This document shows, piece by piece, positions 5,832 through 7,094 of a DNA stretch of 7,094 nucleotides. The notes beneath the pieces were generated by a model, which saw only the letters and a list, made by a program, of their open reading frames with translations, searched no databases and was not told the DNA's origin. The stretch comes from Acidimicrobiia bacterium (lineage in GTDB: Bacteria > Actinomycetota > Acidimicrobiia > Acidimicrobiales > Poriferisodalaceae), in the NCBI GenBank assembly GCA_026983855.1, contig JALSTE010000772.1, positions 1 to 7,094 on the forward strand. The letters are read 5' to 3'. Each line of letters begins with the position of its first letter. The stretch's first letter is position 1. The position numbers were made by a program, and so were the translations under genes.

Positions 5832-5871
5832 CCTCCTTGTCGCAACACACTTCGCTGACTTCCGTGTCAGC
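5832..5871 (-). promoter_or_regulatory. Flagellin 3 leader: ACGGAA-loop hairpin plus Shine-Dalgarno (possible CsrA sites)
   Basis: On the minus strand GCTGAC (5871-5866) pairs perfectly with GTCAGC (5859-5854) around the 6-nt loop ACGGAA. Twenty-four bases later comes ACAAGGAGG (5840-5832), which is both the ribosome-binding site and a close match to the core of the CsrA consensus, ACARGGA. This is the best of the three flagellin leaders and closely parallels the two-site CsrA control known from the Bacillus subtilis hag leader. No csrA or fliW gene lies in the window. Confidence 0.65.
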
Positions 5872-5877
5872 CCTGCC

Positions 5878-5904
5878 CCATCGGTGCCCCCCCGACGACT
5901 TGTG
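5878..5904 (-). promoter_or_regulatory. Weak candidate promoter of flagellin 3
   Basis: The minus strand reads CACAAG (5904-5899), 13 bases, then ACCGATGG (5885-5878). This resembles the sigma-28 boxes but with spacing one base shorter than at the other genes. Its distance to the start codon (55 bases) agrees with the others. A second possibility is GTTCAT-N14-ACCGATAC at 5978-5951, with a better downstream box, a poor upstream box and a longer leader. I cannot choose firmly. Confidence 0.3.
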
Positions 5905-6007
5905 AGGGATTTGCGATGAATCTCGCCGTGTTTCGGGTTCAGCCCGGCCCGTATCGGTCGACCTCCCATGCGATGAACCCCCGTCCGGCATCCGAGCCCG
6001 CCCGACC

Positions 6008-7094
6008 ATGAGCGGGGAGTTCGCGTCTCGGGGGGGACTGGGATCGACCCCGGTCTCCGATGAGGTGGGGGTGGCCCGCCACGGCTACCGCGCCCTGCTG
6101 GAACGGGCGGCCCTGGCCCTGGGCTCGGGTGAGACCGCCCCGGGGCTTGAACTGCTCCGCATGGCCGTGGACGTGGCCTGGCGGCAACCGGTGGGCATAA
6201 TGGTCGATCTGGAGCTGGAGTACCTGCTTCGTCAGGCTGGGGCCCAGGTCGCCTCCTCGTCCCCCCTGGACTGGGCCCGTGACGGGGGTGGGGAGCCCGG
6301 CCGGAACGCCGCCCCCGTGGTGGTGCACATCGTGACCCCGGGGGTCGACACGGACGTCCGGGGCCTGGTGGAGGACTGGATCGGGGTTGAGAACAGCCTC
6401 GGACTGGTGTCCGGAATCGTTCTCACCCGCCCGGGAGACTCGCCGATTGCGGAGTCCGTACGACTGTCGCGGGAACTGGCGGGGGCCGACGTGGTGATTC
6501 TGCACTCCGAACCCTGGGACGTATCCCCCCTGGTGGCCCTGGCCGCGGTGTCACCCCGGCCGGCCCGCGTCCTGGTCGATCATCATCCGGACGCCCTGAC
6601 CCTGGGGGTCGGCCTGGCCGATCTCCTGGTGGAACCCGATTCGGCGGGTGTCGGTGTGGCGGTGTCGCGTCGATTCGTCCCCCCGGGTCGCTGCCTGGTC
6701 CTTCCCCCGCCGCCGGCCCGGCCGGGATGGGTGGAGGAGGTGCATCAGCGGCTGGAGGACATTCCGGCGCCCCTGCTCCCCAACGCGAATCTCATGGGGC
6801 CGGTGCCGGTCGAGGACCGGATCCGGGCCGAGGCCCTGCGCCGTGAGGGACGGATCGGGGGCCCGTTGAGCGCCTATCTCCGTCTCGGGGGAGATCTGGA
6901 AGCCCCCTGGGTGCCGGATCTCAGCATCGTGATTCTGGCCGAGCACCGGGAGATGACCCTCGATCTCATGGAGGAACTGCTCTGGGGATGGTCGGGTCCG
7001 GGCTGGCCCCACCTGGTGGTGGTGGACAACTCCCGGGAGGCGGCGCTCTCGGAATTGGCGGCGGAGGCGGGGCAGTCGGTGTGCCTGATCCGAC
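6008..7094 (+). CDS. Two-domain glycosyltransferase, GT-B-like plus GT2 (partial)
   Basis: The frame stays open from the ATG at 6008 to the window end, giving 362 residues without a stop; the first in-frame stop upstream is at 5903 and no ATG or GTG lies between. Residues about 103-235 look like a GT-B Rossmann half: PVVVHIVTPGVDTDVRGLVEDWI (103-125), ADVVILHSEPWDVSPLVALA (160-179), LVDHHPDALTLGVGLADLL (189-207) and a VPPGRCLVLP segment. This recalls sugar transferases with HxxxxGGHTR..ERWI and VNHADH.FWLGVxVAD patterns, although the GGHTR loop is altered here. From residue 305 a GT2-type domain begins (LSIVIL, then VVVDNS at 337-342) and is cut by the window edge. Residues 1-100 are helical and not recognised. 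Divergence from flagellin 3 suggests filament glycosylation, which is inferred. The ribosome-binding site is weak. Confidence 0.75.
   Translation, partial: MSGEFASRGGLGSTPVSDEVGVARHGYRALLERAALALGSGETAPGLELLRMAVDVAWRQPVGIMVDLELEYLLRQAGAQVASSSPLDWARDGGGEPGRNAAPVVVHIVTPGVDTDVRGLVEDWIGVENSLGLVSGIVLTRPGDSPIAESVRLSRELAGADVVILHSEPWDVSPLVALAAVSPRPARVLVDHHPDALTLGVGLADLLVEPDSAGVGVAVSRRFVPPGRCLVLPPPPARPGWVEEVHQRLEDIPAPLLPNANLMGPVPVEDRIRAEALRREGRIGGPLSAYLRLGGDLEAPWVPDLSIVILAEHREMTLDLMEELLWGWSGPGWPHLVVVDNSREAALSELAAEAGQSVCLIR

Noticed and set aside
5823..5969. N-terminal extension of flagellin 3 to an ATG at 5969
   Set aside because: The added 49 residues have no flagellin character, and the GTG at 5822 has a near-perfect Shine-Dalgarno and gives the canonical flagellin N-terminus.
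5906..6007. A promoter for the plus-strand glycosyltransferase
   Set aside because: The flagellar promoter pattern is not present on the plus strand here, and no convincing -35/-10 pair could be read.
5939..7012. Minus-strand frames 5939-6505 and 6551-7012
   Set aside because: They are antisense to the long plus-strand glycosyltransferase frame, which has recognisable motifs; the minus-strand proteins are Pro/Arg/His-rich and resemble nothing.

Overview
The window is a high-G+C flagellar filament locus. Every gene except the last lies on the minus strand. The high G+C content, frequent GTG starts, short D0/D1-type flagellins and terminator-like stems without U-runs suggest an actinobacterium, possibly of the Acidimicrobiia type. 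That is an inference; no rRNA or other marker gene is present.

The minus-strand genes, in direction of transcription from right to left, are: flagellin 3 (5822-4998), flagellin 2 (4729-3908), the flagellin chaperone FliS (3720-3265), flagellin 1 (3094-2270), the filament cap FliD (2200-317), and the start of a small helical protein that may be a FliT-like chaperone (273 to beyond position 1). Flagellins 2 and 3 are about 90% identical by hand alignment. Flagellin 1 is about 66% identical to flagellin 2, with no gaps. FliS delivers flagellin subunits to the export gate, FliD folds them at the filament tip, and the last gene may be the chaperone for FliD. On the plus strand, diverging from flagellin 3, is an open frame from 6008 past the window end. 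It has a GT-B-like nucleotide-sugar domain followed by the start of a GT2 glycosyltransferase domain, so it is a candidate flagellin-modifying enzyme.

The intergenic regions are the most informative part. Three of them contain the same promoter pattern, CTTRAR-N14-GSCGAC, upstream of flagellin 2, fliS and flagellin 1. This resembles the flagellar sigma-28 consensus. The leader of each flagellin gene has a small hairpin with a GGA in its loop, 23-27 nt upstream of a second GGA inside the Shine-Dalgarno sequence. The loop is ACGGAA in flagellins 2 and 3, on different stem sequences. This is the arrangement expected of CsrA-controlled flagellin mRNAs, as in the Bacillus hag leader. Also present are a 13-bp triple tandem repeat with G-quadruplex potential, a 15-bp inverted repeat overlapping the fliS promoter, and several terminator-like hairpins without U-runs.

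No RNA gene, insertion sequence, CRISPR array or attachment site was seen. No gene-free stretch exceeds 300 bases; the longest is 4730-4997.
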